DNA of 64,000 bases, taken from NCBI GenBank assembly GCA_021613535.1, contig CP075495.1, positions 13,950,001-14,014,000 on the forward strand. The letters run 5' to 3'. The notes under the pieces are model-generated. The model worked only from the letters and a program-made list of their open reading frames with translations, had not been told where the DNA came from and searched no databases. This document shows positions 11,680 to 24,917 of the stretch, piece after piece. The DNA comes from Adineta vaga. Taxonomy: Eukaryota > Rotifera. Each line of letters opens with the position of its first letter. The first letter of the stretch is position 1. A program made the translations under genes and the position numbers.

Positions 11680-14600
11680 AAAAAAAGATTTTTCATTCTG
11701 TGTTGTTGGGATTTTTTTCCACATTCGCGCTCATATCACTGTAACTAATAAAGTTTATGCACCAATTCGTAATTACATGATTGCTACTTCGTTTGCTCGT
11801 GTTCTGCACCTTGATTTTCTTCAAACAAATTTATTTTTCATTTCTTATTTTAGTTGGTTCATCAGAATATTAGATTCATCCTTGGTAAACAATTCGCTGA
11901 ATTTCAACGAATGAAGTCAGATAATTGAAGAAAGAATGACTTTGAAACGAACTATTCACATTTTCTTTCCATTTCTTGTCTTAACGTTCTTGTGCACCTA
12001 TGATTAAATTATTTACTTTTGTCAATCTCACCTTTTTGTTTTTGTGTATTTTAAGATCAATTAGACGTCAATAATGAGAAGAATATTTCGTACAAAACAA
12101 AGCATTCTGATCAAAAGAAAAGCGCCTACATTCGATGTGCTTTTCTTTCTTTCTCAATTAAACTAAGACGAGGTGTTAACATTATTTGAACGAAATAAAT
12201 GAAGACATCTATAATAACGATGAAGCTCGTGTCAAATCCGTATCCGTTCTAGACAAGAATAAATTCGATGTTCAAACGGAAATCGATTGTATTGGAATTG
12301 AGAGCAAGAACAGCAATACATCTATTAGAGGTTCATTAGTTTATGTAGGTAGGAAAGAAGGAGAAGAAAAAAAACTCTACGACATCAACAAGCGGAAATC
12401 AAAGTGTATCCTGTCGGATATGCCTGATGATTATAAGTGATCAAATAAAATATTTAAAGAAAGAATTTAGTTTTTTTTTCTTTCTATCAAAACGATGTTA
12501 AGTAAATTTTCCAGATGAATTCATATTCATACTGCAATCTTTTTAAGTAATACTGACGACTATCTTTTCTCTTCGAGGTCGACAAAGATTAGAGAAGAAT
12601 CGAAGATTAGTTTTACCAGCAGGAATTTCAAAATGGATCATCTATGAATATGGAAAGGAGGAAAAAAAGATACACCGGAGAAAGAAATCTGTTGGTGGTG
12701 TTCTTCTTCTTCCTTCTTTTTCCCTTGTTACTTCGATTTTAAGAATTAAGACGACAAGTCATTAGAAATAACAGTAGTATTCGTTCGTGTTTCTTCTTAC
12801 ATGTCTTCGATGACCGCTGTGCACATCTTCTGAAGAAATAAAAATAGAAGCTAACAAGATCGGATGCTCAGTGGCATGATTCAATTAAGCGTATGCACAT
12901 TATATTACATCGTAGTGGACACAGTTAGTCAGTCACGGTCTCTAATGGTTGTGTTATGTACGTAATCATTGTTTGATAGAACAAGTGTGCCTTAAGCTAA
13001 TATTAATTTTAAAATCTTTTGGTTTCTCAAAAGAAATCTTTATCTTTTTCGATTTACATAGAAATAGTATTATGTATGTGTAGATATGCTTTCCCGGGCG
13101 AGTATGATCGTTCTTTTAGATTTCCATTACTTTTTTACTCTTTCAAACGAAGGTCGATCAAGAACATTGATGCTTGTCAAAAGAACTTTTAAGTGTCGAC
13201 TTTGCGCGTTCGAGCATGAATTATATGATAGAATCGTTTAGAACATTTTCTTTCGCTTTGCCTGTATCTCTCTCTCTCTCTCTCTCTTTCTCTTTCATAC
13301 ATCGTATATGAAACAATAAACACAACAATGATTATGTTTGGAGCAGCAGCTTTCACCCGCCCGCCGGAACAAGAAGTTGTTCAGGTGCCCGAAGAAAAAG
13401 AAGTTAGTTACAAGAACATGAACAGTAATAATTGTTACGAGACTGCTCCCACCCGTATATAGTTGCGTCATTATTCCGAGAATCGTTCTCAGATGTGTGT
13501 ATATATATATATATATATGATTGTTGTATATTTGTGTATCACATTCTCTTTTCTTCTCTGTGCATGTCAACAAGGCAAGTATCGTGACTAACTATTTCTA
13601 TTCATATCCGTTTATATGAATGTGTATAAGTGTGCAGAGATTCCCTTAGCCTTGGAGAAAGGTGAGACGCGGACAATGATCATCATCATTTTTCATTCTT
13701 TTATGACTTGTGTAATACGATCATTGTAAAGAAAGGCAGAGAAAAGTTAGGAAAGGCTGATGATAATAGTGACTTCCGTCCGTCATTTTCCTATCGAATA
13801 CTCAATCAAATGCAACGTCTGAAGTATGATCGGAAATCGCACACACACACACACACACGTACTCGCAGTATCGTAATCTCGATGTGTGGATGAGTGTGTA
13901 TGTATATGCAAGCACACAATAAAAATCTCTTCTCAATCCTTTTTTTTTGACGACATTTTTATGATGCGATCTTCTTTCGTAATATATAACAAAAAAGACA
14001 ATCAACAAAGCCTAGTGAGCGCACATACATGAACTTCCCAAGAGATTTTTTAACTTTGATTGTACTACGTAGTTCTAATCGTCATGGGATGACACATTAA
14101 AATCACTTTGCAATCGCCGTTTCTTTCCTTCTTCTTCTTCTTCTTCTCTCTATCACATCTAACATTATCTCATATGCATCATTAGCGATTGACGAATAGT
14201 TGTTGTTGATGATGATGATTATATAAAAATTTGCTTTCATCATGTTATTCTTCAACACCTCTTTGCCAATAATTATATAGTCTTCTTCTTTTTCTTAAAT
14301 TTTTTTTCTCATTCTATTCGATTTAATTGGTCTGAAGTGTTATTCTACTGATTGACTCATTTCTATTTCCACATCTTTTAAATCAACTAACGAAGTAAAT
14401 TAGAACTAGTCAATGTCGACAGTGATCATCATTGAATAACTAATTCATTGTTGCATGCAGACAAATAAAAAAGGCGTGGTGATGTTCCAATAACGGATGA
14501 GCAGGTGTATATAGATACATTAGATCTAAATCTTGACCTTAGGCCTTTGATTTTGATATATAAAGAATAGATGTCTGATTATAATAAATTCGTATTGGTA

Positions 14601-16255
14601 ACTTTTCGAGAAAGAAGAAAAAAGAAAAGAGACAAGAGTTCTCTCTTGTGACATGTTTTATAAGCGAGAAAAATGTCTCTTATTCTTTTCTCTTATTCTT
14701 TATTTCTTTATTCATATTGTAGACTAAACGTTCAAAGACGATATTGCTTGCATGTTCATATACTCGAAGTATTCGATTCATGACATGTTCATTAAAAATA
14801 AATTAGAAAATCACTAAATCATTCTTTTCTTCTTACTTATACGAACAGTTGGTATCTCTCAACCAGAAAAAAAACAAGAAAGAAAGAAAGAAACAAGAAA
14901 AAAATCCTGCAAACAACATCACTAACATTCTTCCGGTAAGTATCATCATTAGTGATTGTGTGTTCAATTAATTTTCCCTTCTTTTTTTTGTCTAGTTAGG
15001 TCTTCATCTACTTCTCTTAGTCTAAGACGTTTTTCTTTTTCGAAGATCGGAATATAGGATAGACTTAAGTAAAACAAAAAATTAATCATTCATTCAATTG
15101 TGCTTCCTGAAAAGAGAAAACTTATTTATTCTTCATGCACAAATTTGAATTAAATGCATCGTATATATACATACAGACATGAATTCATCGATCTTATTGT
15201 CACTAACCTCGGGCCTTTGTTGACAGTCTGATCTTTGGTCAGTACTGACTGATTGAAACAAAATAAACGAGAAGAAAAAGAGAGCAATGCGACATAGTAA
15301 TCATCGATCCGGAAAAATCTCTTGACAATGCTAGTGCTGTCCCTAATTCAAGGGCAGTCCATTTTCTTTGGGCAAACACGCGTCTAAGAGAGGTGTTCAA
15401 GTCACTCTATGTTGTGTGAAATTGCATTAGATAAGCGTGCATGCTTTTACACGAGAGATTTTGTTTCATCCTGCTATCCATCTTACTGATTGTATCTCTT
15501 CTTTTCTTTTCTCTTCTTCTTCGTTTTATGCCAATCTAAGTGACTGAATAAGTGAGTAAGTAAGTGAATGACTGACTAATAATAATAAGAAGAAGAAGAA
15601 GAAAAGAAAAGCAAACACAATGTACTAGTGTCATGATGGTAGTATCGATAAGTTGATGAAAAGACAATGATTTCATCTACATGACAAGAAGGTTAATTAC
15701 GTTAGAAAGAGAATCATTTTGATATTGATCTTAATGATGTGAGATTATTTACTCTCAACACATTCTTTTCATAATGAACTGTGAAAATCTATCAATATTC
15801 AACATTTTTCTTACTTTTTTCATGTTTTTTTCTTCTATGATCTGAATTCATTAGAAAATACGACTGTATACTAATATTCATTTTTTTTTGTTTTCGCTAG
15901 AGGATGTGTGCTTGTCACATACATACATCACTAGCAGAGCATCTGTTTAGACAAACTCAATATGCTACATTCCTACTGTTTGATGTTCAGTTATTCTCTT
16001 CCTCCCTATGTATATATATATATATACACGTATTACATATTCCAATTAGTAGCCAGAAGAAAGTATATCATATTCATTTTCTCTATCAAACTGTGTTGAT
16101 TAGTCTAAAGATCTTTCTACTTGTTCTTCTTCTTCTTCGCATATTTTATTTGTCATCCTAGTTAAACAATTAAATCAAAGAATAACATTGATATGTATGT
16201 TATTTTTTCATTTGATAGTTTTAGGTTATTGTGACTAAAGCTCAAGGCATTAATC
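11680..16255. other. Long noncoding stretch upstream of the cadherin
   Basis: About 4.6 kb without a convincing coding exon. It contains (CT)n near 13268, (TA)n near 13500, (CA)n near 13840 and CTT/GAA tracts. A strong donor (CCGGTAAGT, about 14934-14942), an acceptor at 15891-15900 and another ending near 16224 could define 5' UTR introns of the cadherin. A frame at 12186-12440 has no ATG start and no recognisable motif. The 3' UTR of the NCS gene probably occupies the first few hundred bases. Confidence 0.45.
13268..13870. repeat. Cluster of dinucleotide microsatellites
   Basis: Simple repeats within 600 bp: (CT)n at about 13268-13286, (TA)n at about 13500-13518 and (CA)n at about 13839-13858. 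No gene function is visible. Confidence 0.8.
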
Positions 16256-19231
16256 ATGATCAATTATTCATATTTTCTTACTTTATTATTTCTACCAAAT
16301 ATTTTTACATATGATTGTCAAGAAATTTGTAATTTAACTGTATATGTTTATGAAAATACACCGAATAATGAATTACAATGGAATTTAATTGAATTACTTT
16401 CAAATCGAACATCAACATCTTTACCATTTGAACATTATCAATATTCTTTATCTCATTCATCGGATTATTTCGAAATTCATTCACCAGTATTAAAATTTCG
16501 TTCTATTGAATTAGATCGTGAGAAAATTTGTAATAAAATCTTTGTTTCCGATGATGAATGTTCATTACAATTACAAATATTTACTCCCACATCTTTTATT
16601 ATTTTATTTAAATTAATTATATTAGATATTAATGATTGGAAACCCTATTTTCCCAATGAACAAATACATATAATTATACGAGAAAATTTACCAATGAATT
16701 ATCGTGTTCAATTACCAATTGCTTATGATCATGATTCATCGAAATACAATATTGATCATTATGAATTTGTAACAGAAGAAAGATTTCTTCAAGATATTTT
16801 TCAATTAGAACAAATTCATGATGAATTACGATTGAAATTATTAAAAAAACTTGATTGTGAACAAAGAAATAATTATCAATTACAAATCATTGCCATTGAT
16901 AAAGGTGGATTAAAATCAAATATTCTGTAAGTAAAATTCAATCGATATTAAAATGACGTTGTGTTTGTTTCTCTCTCTTTCTCCTTTAGACATGTTAATA
17001 TTACAATTGATGATTTAAATGAATTTCAACCACGTTTTAAACAACGTCTTTATCATGCACGTATACCTGAAGATACACCCGTTTCAAATACATCAATTTT
17101 GAATATTCTTGCAACGGATGATGATTGTTATGATAAAATCATTCTCTATTCACTTCTATCAGGTGATATATCGAATGATTTATTTCCATTTGAAATCAAC
17201 AAATATACAGGTTCAATTTATTTGATTCGAAAACTTGATTATGAAAAAATGTCAACATATCGTTTTCGTGTAAAAGCATCGAATGTTGATAAAATAACTT
17301 CAAGTATTGTTTCAGTTATTATTGATATAACTGATGTTAATGATAATCAACCATTTATACAAATAAATGTTTTAAATGATTATAAATCCAATGATTTCAA
17401 TGAAGAACAAGAAGATTTTATAATTAATCTTAATGAAAATATTCGTCTAGGTCAAGTTATTGGAACAATTTTAGTACGTGATACGGATTCAATGATGGTG
17501 AATAGAAGATTATCAATGAAAATTCTTTCATGTTGGCCATTGAAGAATTCCTGTCCGATTGAATTAGATTCTGGATTTGGTAATAGTGATGAAAATGATA
17601 AAAATACAAATTATATCATTCGAACATCCAGACAATTAGATAGTGAAAATGGTGATGATAAATTTACTGTTATACTCGAAGCGAGTAAGTTTCATATTGA
17701 TCAACGAATTTTTTTGTGATATGTAAATCTTTTTTTTTTCTATTTAAAGGAGATTATGGGAAACCACCATTGATTAGTCAACGTCGTCTATCCATTCGTA
17801 TTTATGATCAAAATGATTGTATACCAAAATTTTCTCAATCAAATTATCAATTTCGTCTTTCCGAATCAACTCCTATCGGTTTTTCGATTGGTCATCTTCA
17901 AGCTATTGATCAAGATCTATCATCAGATTTTCATCAAATTCAATATAAATTCATTACTAATGAAAATAATCATTACATACGAATTGATCCAAATAATGGA
18001 AGCCTTTATCTACTCGAGAAACTTTCGGCAGGTATGTCATTGAATCTTTCTGTTATGGCATTTGATAAACACAATGAATCTTTATATGATCGAACAAATC
18101 TTCAAATCCTTTCCTATGAAGAAAAAGCATGTTTACCAACATTTATCCAAACATTATATGTTTACAATACCACTGAACATCGAACTACTCCGTATGAAAT
18201 CGGTCAAGTTGTTGCTGATAGTTGTTTATCAACATCAATTCCATATTCCTATCATCTTGTCAAAGATAAACTTCCAGATGATTTTCCATTTTCAGTTGAT
18301 AGTCATTATGGACGAATAACAGTTACAAATGAATTAGATCGAGAAAAACAATCATTGTATAGATTTTTTATTGATTCATTTAATCATAAAAATCATCAAA
18401 CAAGTCGAACAGAAGTTCAAGTAAATATTCTCGATGAAAATGATCATTATCCCATATTTGATAATTCAATAAATAATGCTCGAGAACAATTTATTTTTAT
18501 CAATCGAACAACATCATCATCATCATTAACACGTCGTCATGATCAAAATCAAACAATAAATCAAATATTGATTGCAAGAATTCATGCAACAGATAATGAT
18601 CAAGGTTCCAATGGTCTTGTTAATTATTATTTTACACATAATGATAATTATGCTTATTTTCATTTATATTCCAATGGTTCAATTATTTTATACAATCAAA
18701 ATAATCTTCATTTACCTTATCGATTAGAAATCTATGCACGTGATCAAGGTAATCCCGTACCATTTAATTCCAAAGAAAGTATTGTTATCTATGTTTGTGA
18801 TGATCTAAAACGTGAAGAATGTCCTATCGATTATACTTATCCACAACAAGATTGGTTATATACATATGATAATAAGAATTCATTGAAATCAAATCGTTTA
18901 TCAACAAATTTCTATCTTGGATCAATATTTATTATGATATCAATACTTTTATTTGTTGTTATTATTATTTTTTGTATTGTTTGGAATGTCATTATTAAGA
19001 AACAATTTAAAGGTAAACATGAACAAATACATGAAAATGATTTAAAATCACCCATTCAATCATATAATTGTCGAATGGAAGCACGAAAAAATTTACGTAA
19101 GACTAAATGCTTTTCTTTCTGATAATTGATCATTGTTGAAATTGATTGTTTTTCTAGTTGTTTCGGATAGTCTTTGTGATGCATCACCGATCATGAATGA
19201 TAAGCAACGTTTAAAATCTGTTGCTGTTTAA
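16256..19231 (+). CDS. Protocadherin-like cadherin, single-pass membrane protein
   Basis: Ca2+-dependent adhesion receptor. Exons 16256-16926, 16990-17684, 17750-19096 and 19158-19231 give 928 aa. There is a signal peptide (about 1-18). Repeated extracellular cadherin domains show the linker motifs DINDWKP, DDLNEFQP, DVNDNQP, DQNDCIPKF and DENDHYPIF, with LDRE/LDYE and ATD/AID signatures, so about six repeats. The transmembrane helix is at about 842-868, followed by a short basic cytoplasmic tail of about 60 residues. No catenin-binding region is seen, so it is protocadherin-like rather than classical. The last exon adds about 24 residues (SDSLCDASP then a hydrophobic C-terminus), possibly a PDZ ligand. 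The start is the first ATG before the signal peptide. Which protocadherin class it belongs to is not resolved. Confidence 0.88.
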
Positions 19232-20360
19232 TTTCAATCTAAGAATGATTTAACAAATACAACCCGGTGGTATGGAATGGAGAAAACAAAAAGGAAGACA
19301 ATTTTGATATATCTCAACTATGATAGGTGCTGAATGATGATGATGATGATGATGCCTGACAAGATTTCATAGACGATTCTTTTTCGAAAAGAGAAAAATT
19401 TGTAAATTTGATTGGTTTATTCCGTATTGATTAGTATAGCTTCTCGAAATTCATTCTAGAGAAATAGATAAATGATGTTTATGAATTAGTCAAACATCTA
19501 TAATAGATCGATAACATTCGTAAAGAAACTGAAACATGAGAATTGTAGGAAAATGAAAGTTTTTTTTTTGCTGATGGTGTCTAATCAATATGAATAATCA
19601 ACAAATCATTTTTTTTTCTCTCTTGTATTTGATCATTTCATATTCTTGATTCTTTGTTTTTGTGTACAGTCTTGTCAAACAGTGTGTGCTGTGTTTGATT
19701 TCATTTTAGTTTTTTTTAAAGTAAAATTTTGTTAATTCGTAGTAGAGTGCTTGAAAAATAAATCATTAATTTAATTTGATTGTGCTGTTGAAAACTTCAA
19801 AACAAAAAGGAAACTAATCTTCAAGTTAATTGTTGTCGTTTAAGTCATTTCACAGTTTGATGTACACATAATAAAGATCGACTTGTAAATACCTGCTAAA
19901 TTCAAAATCAAATACCATCTACGTAGAGCTCTAATATCGATTATTGAGATTGTTTATATCGTTTAAAATGATTCCTTAATACCATTTCTTGATCATACAA
20001 TCTGCTTCAGGTTTATTATAGATTTTTCGTCGATCCAATCTAAAAAACAATGAGACGACATTTTTGAAAAAAACATTCTCATGACCATAATTCGTTAGTC
20101 GAGTTTTTTTTTTAGATAAAATGTACTTTTTTGCATTAGTCCACGGCCTTGTCATTTGATTGGATTCCATACGATTCTCCGTGTCAAAAAAGAAAAAGAT
20201 AATATTTAATCACCATATATGCGCAGTTTCTTTTCAACCTATGACAACGAAGAATCAAAGAAAGAACAATACAAAAAAACGCATTTCGATTGAAACATCC
20301 GTCGGTTCTCATAACCCCCGCTTATAAATCCGATGAGAAATAAGTATGGATGGTGTGATG
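19232..20360. other. Intergenic, cadherin to SET gene
   Basis: Contains the cadherin 3' UTR, a (GAT)n tract near 19335 and the promoter of the SET gene at its right end. Nothing coding is supported. Confidence 0.5.
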
Positions 20361-20363
20361 CCC

Positions 20364-20370
20364 TATATAA
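20364..20370 (+). promoter_or_regulatory. TATA box of the SET-domain gene
   Basis: TATATAA, 79 bp upstream of the start codon at 20449. Initiation about 30 bp downstream would give a 5' UTR of about 50 nt. It is the clearest core promoter in the window. Confidence 0.6.
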
Positions 20371-20448
20371 GTGCAGGATTTTTTTATCATATCTAGCAGC
20401 AAAATTTCATATTCAAATCATAGTTTGATTGGTAACGACAAACAAACG

Positions 20449-21402
20449 ATGGTGTTTTACAAAATGATTCAGATGGTGGACGCCAGTGAAAAATATGGTG
20501 ATGGACAACAAATGATGGTAGCAGCAGAACCCATTGCTGCTGGTGAAAAAATTTGGTGGTGTACATGCGGTGATGATGATTATGTCATGTCTCGAGATGA
20601 GATTTATCATTTAATGGAAACACAACCAGATATAAAAAATTTTCTCTGTTGGTATTCATATATGGTAAGTTTTATGCAATGAAAATATGCGATAGAACTT
20701 TGTTTTAAGTTTCATTTATGATTTCTTAGACTGAGGATGATATGTATATGATTCCTCGTACATTTGCTGCTCAACAAAACAATGATGAATGTGTTTTGTT
20801 CAATCATTCATGTGAACCAAACTGCGGTTTCGATTCCGGTGATGGAAATACAGTTGTTGCTAGTCGAGATATTGCTATTGGCGAAGAATTAACGTATGAT
20901 TATCATTTTCTTGAAACAGAACCATCATTAATTCGTGGTTTGGAATGTAAATGTGAAACACCATCGTGTGTCGGAAGACTCATGTTTGATCGTTATCGTG
21001 AAGAAGAATTCCAAAAACAACACTATGATCATATGTCACCATATTTACAATCACGTGTACGTGAATTAAAAACCAAATGGTATGCAACGAAATGTTTTAC
21101 ACGATCAGCAACACCAATAAAAACGAAATCATTACATGCACTTGAATGGATTCATGCTGGCGAAGTGGTTGCACGTTTTTGCGGCGCAATTACACCTGAA
21201 AATCATTTCATTCGAGCAGTGGATGAAGCAGAAGCAACATGTATTATTGATGAACATAAACAAGTTATTGCCGTATGTGATTTGCCACCAGAAGCAGAAA
21301 TCACATTAAATTATCACGGAAAACTGTAAGTACCTACACGAAATTTCAAATCGAATACTGACTGTTCTCTTTTCTCTCTCTGTCTTTGATTGTAGGTTGT
21401 AA
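20449..21402 (+). CDS. SET-domain protein with post-SET motif and a second partial SET-like lobe
   Basis: Putative S-adenosylmethionine-dependent lysine methyltransferase. Exons 20449-20664, 20730-21325 and 21396-21402 (only 7 coding nt in the last) give 272 aa. The first SET unit has AEPIAAGEKIW, the cofactor-binding LFNHSCEPNC (about 95-104) and GEELTYDYHF, followed by the post-SET pattern CKCETPSC (about 145-152). After a helical linker (MSPYLQSRVRELKTKWY), a second unit resembles SET again (HAGEVVARFCGAI ... LPPEAEITLNYHGK) but lacks the NHSCxPN segment, so it is probably inactive. The compact protein has no other chromatin domain, so the substrate is unknown. A horizontally acquired origin is possible in bdelloids but not shown here. 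Confidence 0.78.
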
Positions 21403-22082
21403 TGACAGCCGTGCATGTGTATATCACTTATTTTATCGACTTTACTCAATTCATAGCATATATGCTCGAAGGTCTGATTGGTGACCAAAGAGCACCATTT
21501 CGGTGATGGTGGTTTCGTTACAGAAAAAGTTATTCAAATATCTGGCTCAACAATACCGAGGAACATTCTAGATTTGTGATAACTCTTCTTTTTTTGGTGA
21601 TTGATATCAATAAAAATATGAAAATGCATCATAAACTGATCGTATATACTTGAGAAAAGGCCTACACAATTATCAAAAGAATAGACAGAAGGTTATCGAT
21701 TGTCAATATAACAAAAAAAAACTTATATATCATTGTTATCAACGATAGTTTTACTATATCAATCACCAAGATAACGTATGATCAGTTGAAAACCATTTTT
21801 ACTATTGACTATCAGATTAAAATATCATTTTGAAGAAATTTGATTACATCGGTGCTAACATTCGGGTATTAAAATACATTGTGACCTGAGAAGTAGAGCA
21901 TTCAATTAACAAAAAGAGGTTTTTCGAGAATACATCACAACTAATCACTTATTTTCGTGACAGTAATGTAATTATGAGTAGTAAATTATATATCATGACT
22001 ATTTCTTATAATAATTTTATTCAAAACTAATCATTGAAAAATCTCAAGTTGAATTAAATCGCATTCTATACGTTTGATTGTT
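21403..22082. other. Convergent intergenic, SET gene to secreted-protein gene
   Basis: Holds the 3' UTRs of two converging genes, with an AATAAA near 21609. No other feature is seen. Confidence 0.5.
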
Positions 22083-22778
22083 CTAATCTGATATCCATTC
22101 ATAATCATTAAATTCATATCGACGATTGAACATAATATTGGTTATATCATTATTTAATTTGGCATTTTTTCTATCTAAACAAATTGATATTAATATCGAT
22201 GCAATTGATGGACTAATCGTTTCTGGAATATTTGCTCCACAATTTTTACCCGTTTCAATTAATAAATGATAAAGACTTGGTGATTCATAATTTAAATTTA
22301 AGAATAAATTCAGAATAATTTGTAAATTTTCACAAATAATCGAACAAAAATCAATCGATACAGTTGAAGAATTTTGAAAACATTGCATATGATTATTCGA
22401 AATAACTCGTTGTAAATCAGTACATGTAAATCGAGCAGATATAGTTCGTTCAACTAATTGTTCATCGAGTGATTTCATTAAACAACGATTTGTTTGTTTA
22501 AAATAAACTTGTGCATTTAAATTCAATTTTGAAATATATTTTCTTGTTGATAATAAACAAAATTCATAAGTAAATCGTGTTAGATGATTTTCACGTCCAC
22601 AAAAATAATGCGTATCCAAACATGGATAATATAAACAATTATCTGTACTTAAATATCGTTTACATCGATTGATTTTTTGCACAGATTTCGTATGAGAAAG
22701 AGAAATGAAATAGAATAAAATTAATAAGGGAAAGATTGATTTATAATCTTTAATATATTTTCGAATGTTACACATCAT
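22083..22778 (-). CDS. Secreted Cys-rich protein, possibly stanniocalcin-like
   Basis: Single-exon frame of 231 aa. There is an N-terminal basic stretch, then a hydrophobic signal peptide (FPLLILFYFISLS) cut near residue 30. The mature part has more than ten Cys and one N-glycosylation site (CFQNSS). The central helical block, with Cys in RCLMK, FTCTDLQRVI and MQCFQ, has the spacing of the stanniocalcin core: a KCxxNG-type Cys, then RRCSVFQRMI and EECY in vertebrates. Stanniocalcins are secreted glycoprotein hormones that affect Ca2+/phosphate handling. The match is by Cys spacing and helix pattern only. A divergent four-helix secreted protein of another family is the alternative. Confidence 0.5.
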   Translation of the reverse strand: MMCNIRKYIKDYKSIFPLLILFYFISLSHTKSVQKINRCKRYLSTDNCLYYPCLDTHYFCGRENHLTRFTYEFCLLSTRKYISKLNLNAQVYFKQTNRCLMKSLDEQLVERTISARFTCTDLQRVISNNHMQCFQNSSTVSIDFCSIICENLQIILNLFLNLNYESPSLYHLLIETGKNCGANIPETISPSIASILISICLDRKNAKLNNDITNIMFNRRYEFNDYEWISD

Positions 22779-23707
22779 TGATTAATCGGGATAGAAGAAT
22801 AAGTGTATGAGAAGAAAAAGACGTCGTATTGAAGAATGAAGGACGGAGAAAAATACATACCCGATATATTATGCACGTTGAAAATTATATGCTTGGGTGA
22901 AGTATGCATCATTTATAAAGTAAATATCGTCTTTGACAAAAATTTTACTGTGAGAGAAATGCTAACTCGCATAGAGTAAACATTTGAAAATATTGTCTTT
23001 AAAGACAGGTTTTATGAAAAGAAATCTTTGACAGATATTGACTTTTATGTAGTTCTATATCAAGAATTTGATTCTGTTGATATACGATAAGACAAGATTG
23101 GAAATTGTTTTGTTTTGCAGATTTTATTAGAGTAAAAGAAGAAAAGAGAATATTTATTAATAGAAGTATATTTAAGATATACTTTTGATTTAATATTGTA
23201 ACTTGGATACCTTCAAAGAACTCTTCAAGTGTGAGAAAGATAAAGAAATCGATAGATAAATATGAGCAAAATATGTCATAAATGAAGAACTAACACTTTC
23301 ATGTTAGAAAACATCTATAATAAATAACTTTATATGACAGTGTGAAGCATTTTTATTCACTAAAAAAGCTAACCAATGATTCAATTAGATCTATAAAATA
23401 AAATAATTAATGAAGAAATCTCTTTTGATTAAAAAGTATTCCATAATATGAAACTAAAAGACCAAAAAAAAACATTTCAAAATCTGAATAACTTTTTTCG
23501 AAGTCTTTATGCTTTCTATAAAGGTTATAAATCACTATGTCGAATTCTTTTTCTTCTTTATTGATTCTTAAAGAGAAAAAAAATTTTGAATTAAAATCCA
23601 ATGACTTGTTTTAGATAAAAAGAACAAACAAATGAAGTAACGAGAAATGACTTCAACAGTATGTCAAAGGAAAAGGTTTAGTTCAAAAATTTAATGATCT
23701 TCTTTAG
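22779..23707. other. Intergenic, AT-rich
   Basis: About 0.9 kb between the secreted-protein gene and the sirtuin relic. The 5' part of the sirtuin (start codon and first exon) is not identifiable here. No repeat or RNA gene is recognised. Confidence 0.45.
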
Positions 23708-24729
23708 TCAAGTGCAAAATTGTTGAATTTCGTCGTTTATTTGCTAATGCTCGATCAGCTCTTGTTTTACCCGTGCCGGAATATCAGCTGAATCAGATGT
23801 TCCAACATTTGGTGGTCCTGGAGGATTTTGGAAACAATATCGAGCAACAGTTCACTTATTTTTCTTTCCAAAGGATTTTAGCAACTCAAACAGCATTTTC
23901 ACGTTCACCATCACTTGTTTGGGAATTTTATTATTATCGAAGAGAAATTGTTCGAACAAAAGAACCAAATAAAGTTGGAATTTTCATTTTAAAACGTTTT
24001 TTGAACAGGCTCATTTTGCATTAGCAGAAGCTGAAAAACGATTTCATGTTATTACACAAAATGTTGATGGTAATGATTCCTTTGTTTTATTAATAAATTT
24101 GATTTTCTTTTAAAATAAGGTCTTCATCGTCGTGCTGAAACAAAAAACTTAATTGAAATGCATGGAAATCTTTTTATGGTTCGTTGTACTTCTTGTTCAT
24201 TAATTGAAGAAAATAATTCAAGTCCAATTTGTGCATCTTTAAGAAATCGAGGATAAATTTTTAACGAAGAAGAAAAGAAATATATTTTGGTTAATTAAAA
24301 GATCTCTAGACGTTGATAATAAAGATGATATTGATGAAAAAGATCTTCCATGTCGTCGTAAATGTCAATCACTCCTTCGTCCTCATATTGTTTGGTTTGG
24401 TGAACAAATTTGGGATGATGTTTTAAAAAGAAATTCAATTATGTGATTTATTCTTAGTTGTATGTTTCTTTTTCTTAAATAAAATCAAATTGTTTTCTTT
24501 TAAGATTGGAACATCATCTGTTGTTTATCCGGCTGCTGGTTATGCATCAATTCTTTCAGAAAGAAATATTCCTGTTGTTGAAATAAATATCGAAACAACA
24601 CCATCAGCATCAATTGCAAAGTTTGTGTTTTTAGCATTTTTAATATCGATTTTCTTTAATTTTAGTTATCATTTTCATGGTCCAGCAGCACAAATTCTTC
24701 CTCAATTATTATTAACCAATCAAAAATAA
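23708..24729 (+). pseudogene. SIRT5-like class III sirtuin, disrupted
   Basis: Family function: NAD+-dependent protein desuccinylase/demalonylase, often mitochondrial. Retained segments: AGISAESDVPTF; the SIRT5-type VWEFYYYRRE carrying the Tyr/Arg acyl-pocket pair; TQNVDGLHRR; catalytic MHGNLF; zinc pairs CTSC and PCRRKC; LLRPHIVWFGE; GTSSVVYPAAGY. Breaks: the Rossmann-fold region (about 23770-23880) reads only by changing frame twice; the Gly-rich loop reads TRAG rather than TGAG; the exon ending near 24255 runs into TAA where a donor is expected (ATAAAT in place of GTAAAT); and one extra base near 24425 shifts frame. Introns near 24070-24119 and before 24504 still look normal. Several independent lesions make sequencing error unlikely as the only cause. 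Confidence 0.85.
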
Positions 24730-24917
24730 AGTTATTTTATTAAATATTAAAAAGAATGATAAAATATTTTCATTAATAAAAAGATGATCTTGAAAATTGC
24801 ATTTGTATTTTAGTTTGTTTAAAATGTGAATTATTTAATTTTTGAATAATATCAATTGATTGCTGATAATATTCTGTTCAAAGAAAAGCAAAAACTTTTG
24901 CCAGATCAATTAATTAA

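Noticed and set aside
12186-12440. 84-codon open frame in the long noncoding stretch
   Set aside because: No ATG start, no splice-site support and no motif; left as part of the noncoding region.
15904-16161. Open frame upstream of the cadherin
   Set aside because: Low-complexity translation of TA- and CTT-rich DNA; more likely 5' UTR or intron.
16256-19231. Frames at 17804-18043 and 18062-18319 as small genes
   Set aside because: Out-of-frame shadows of the cadherin's third exon.
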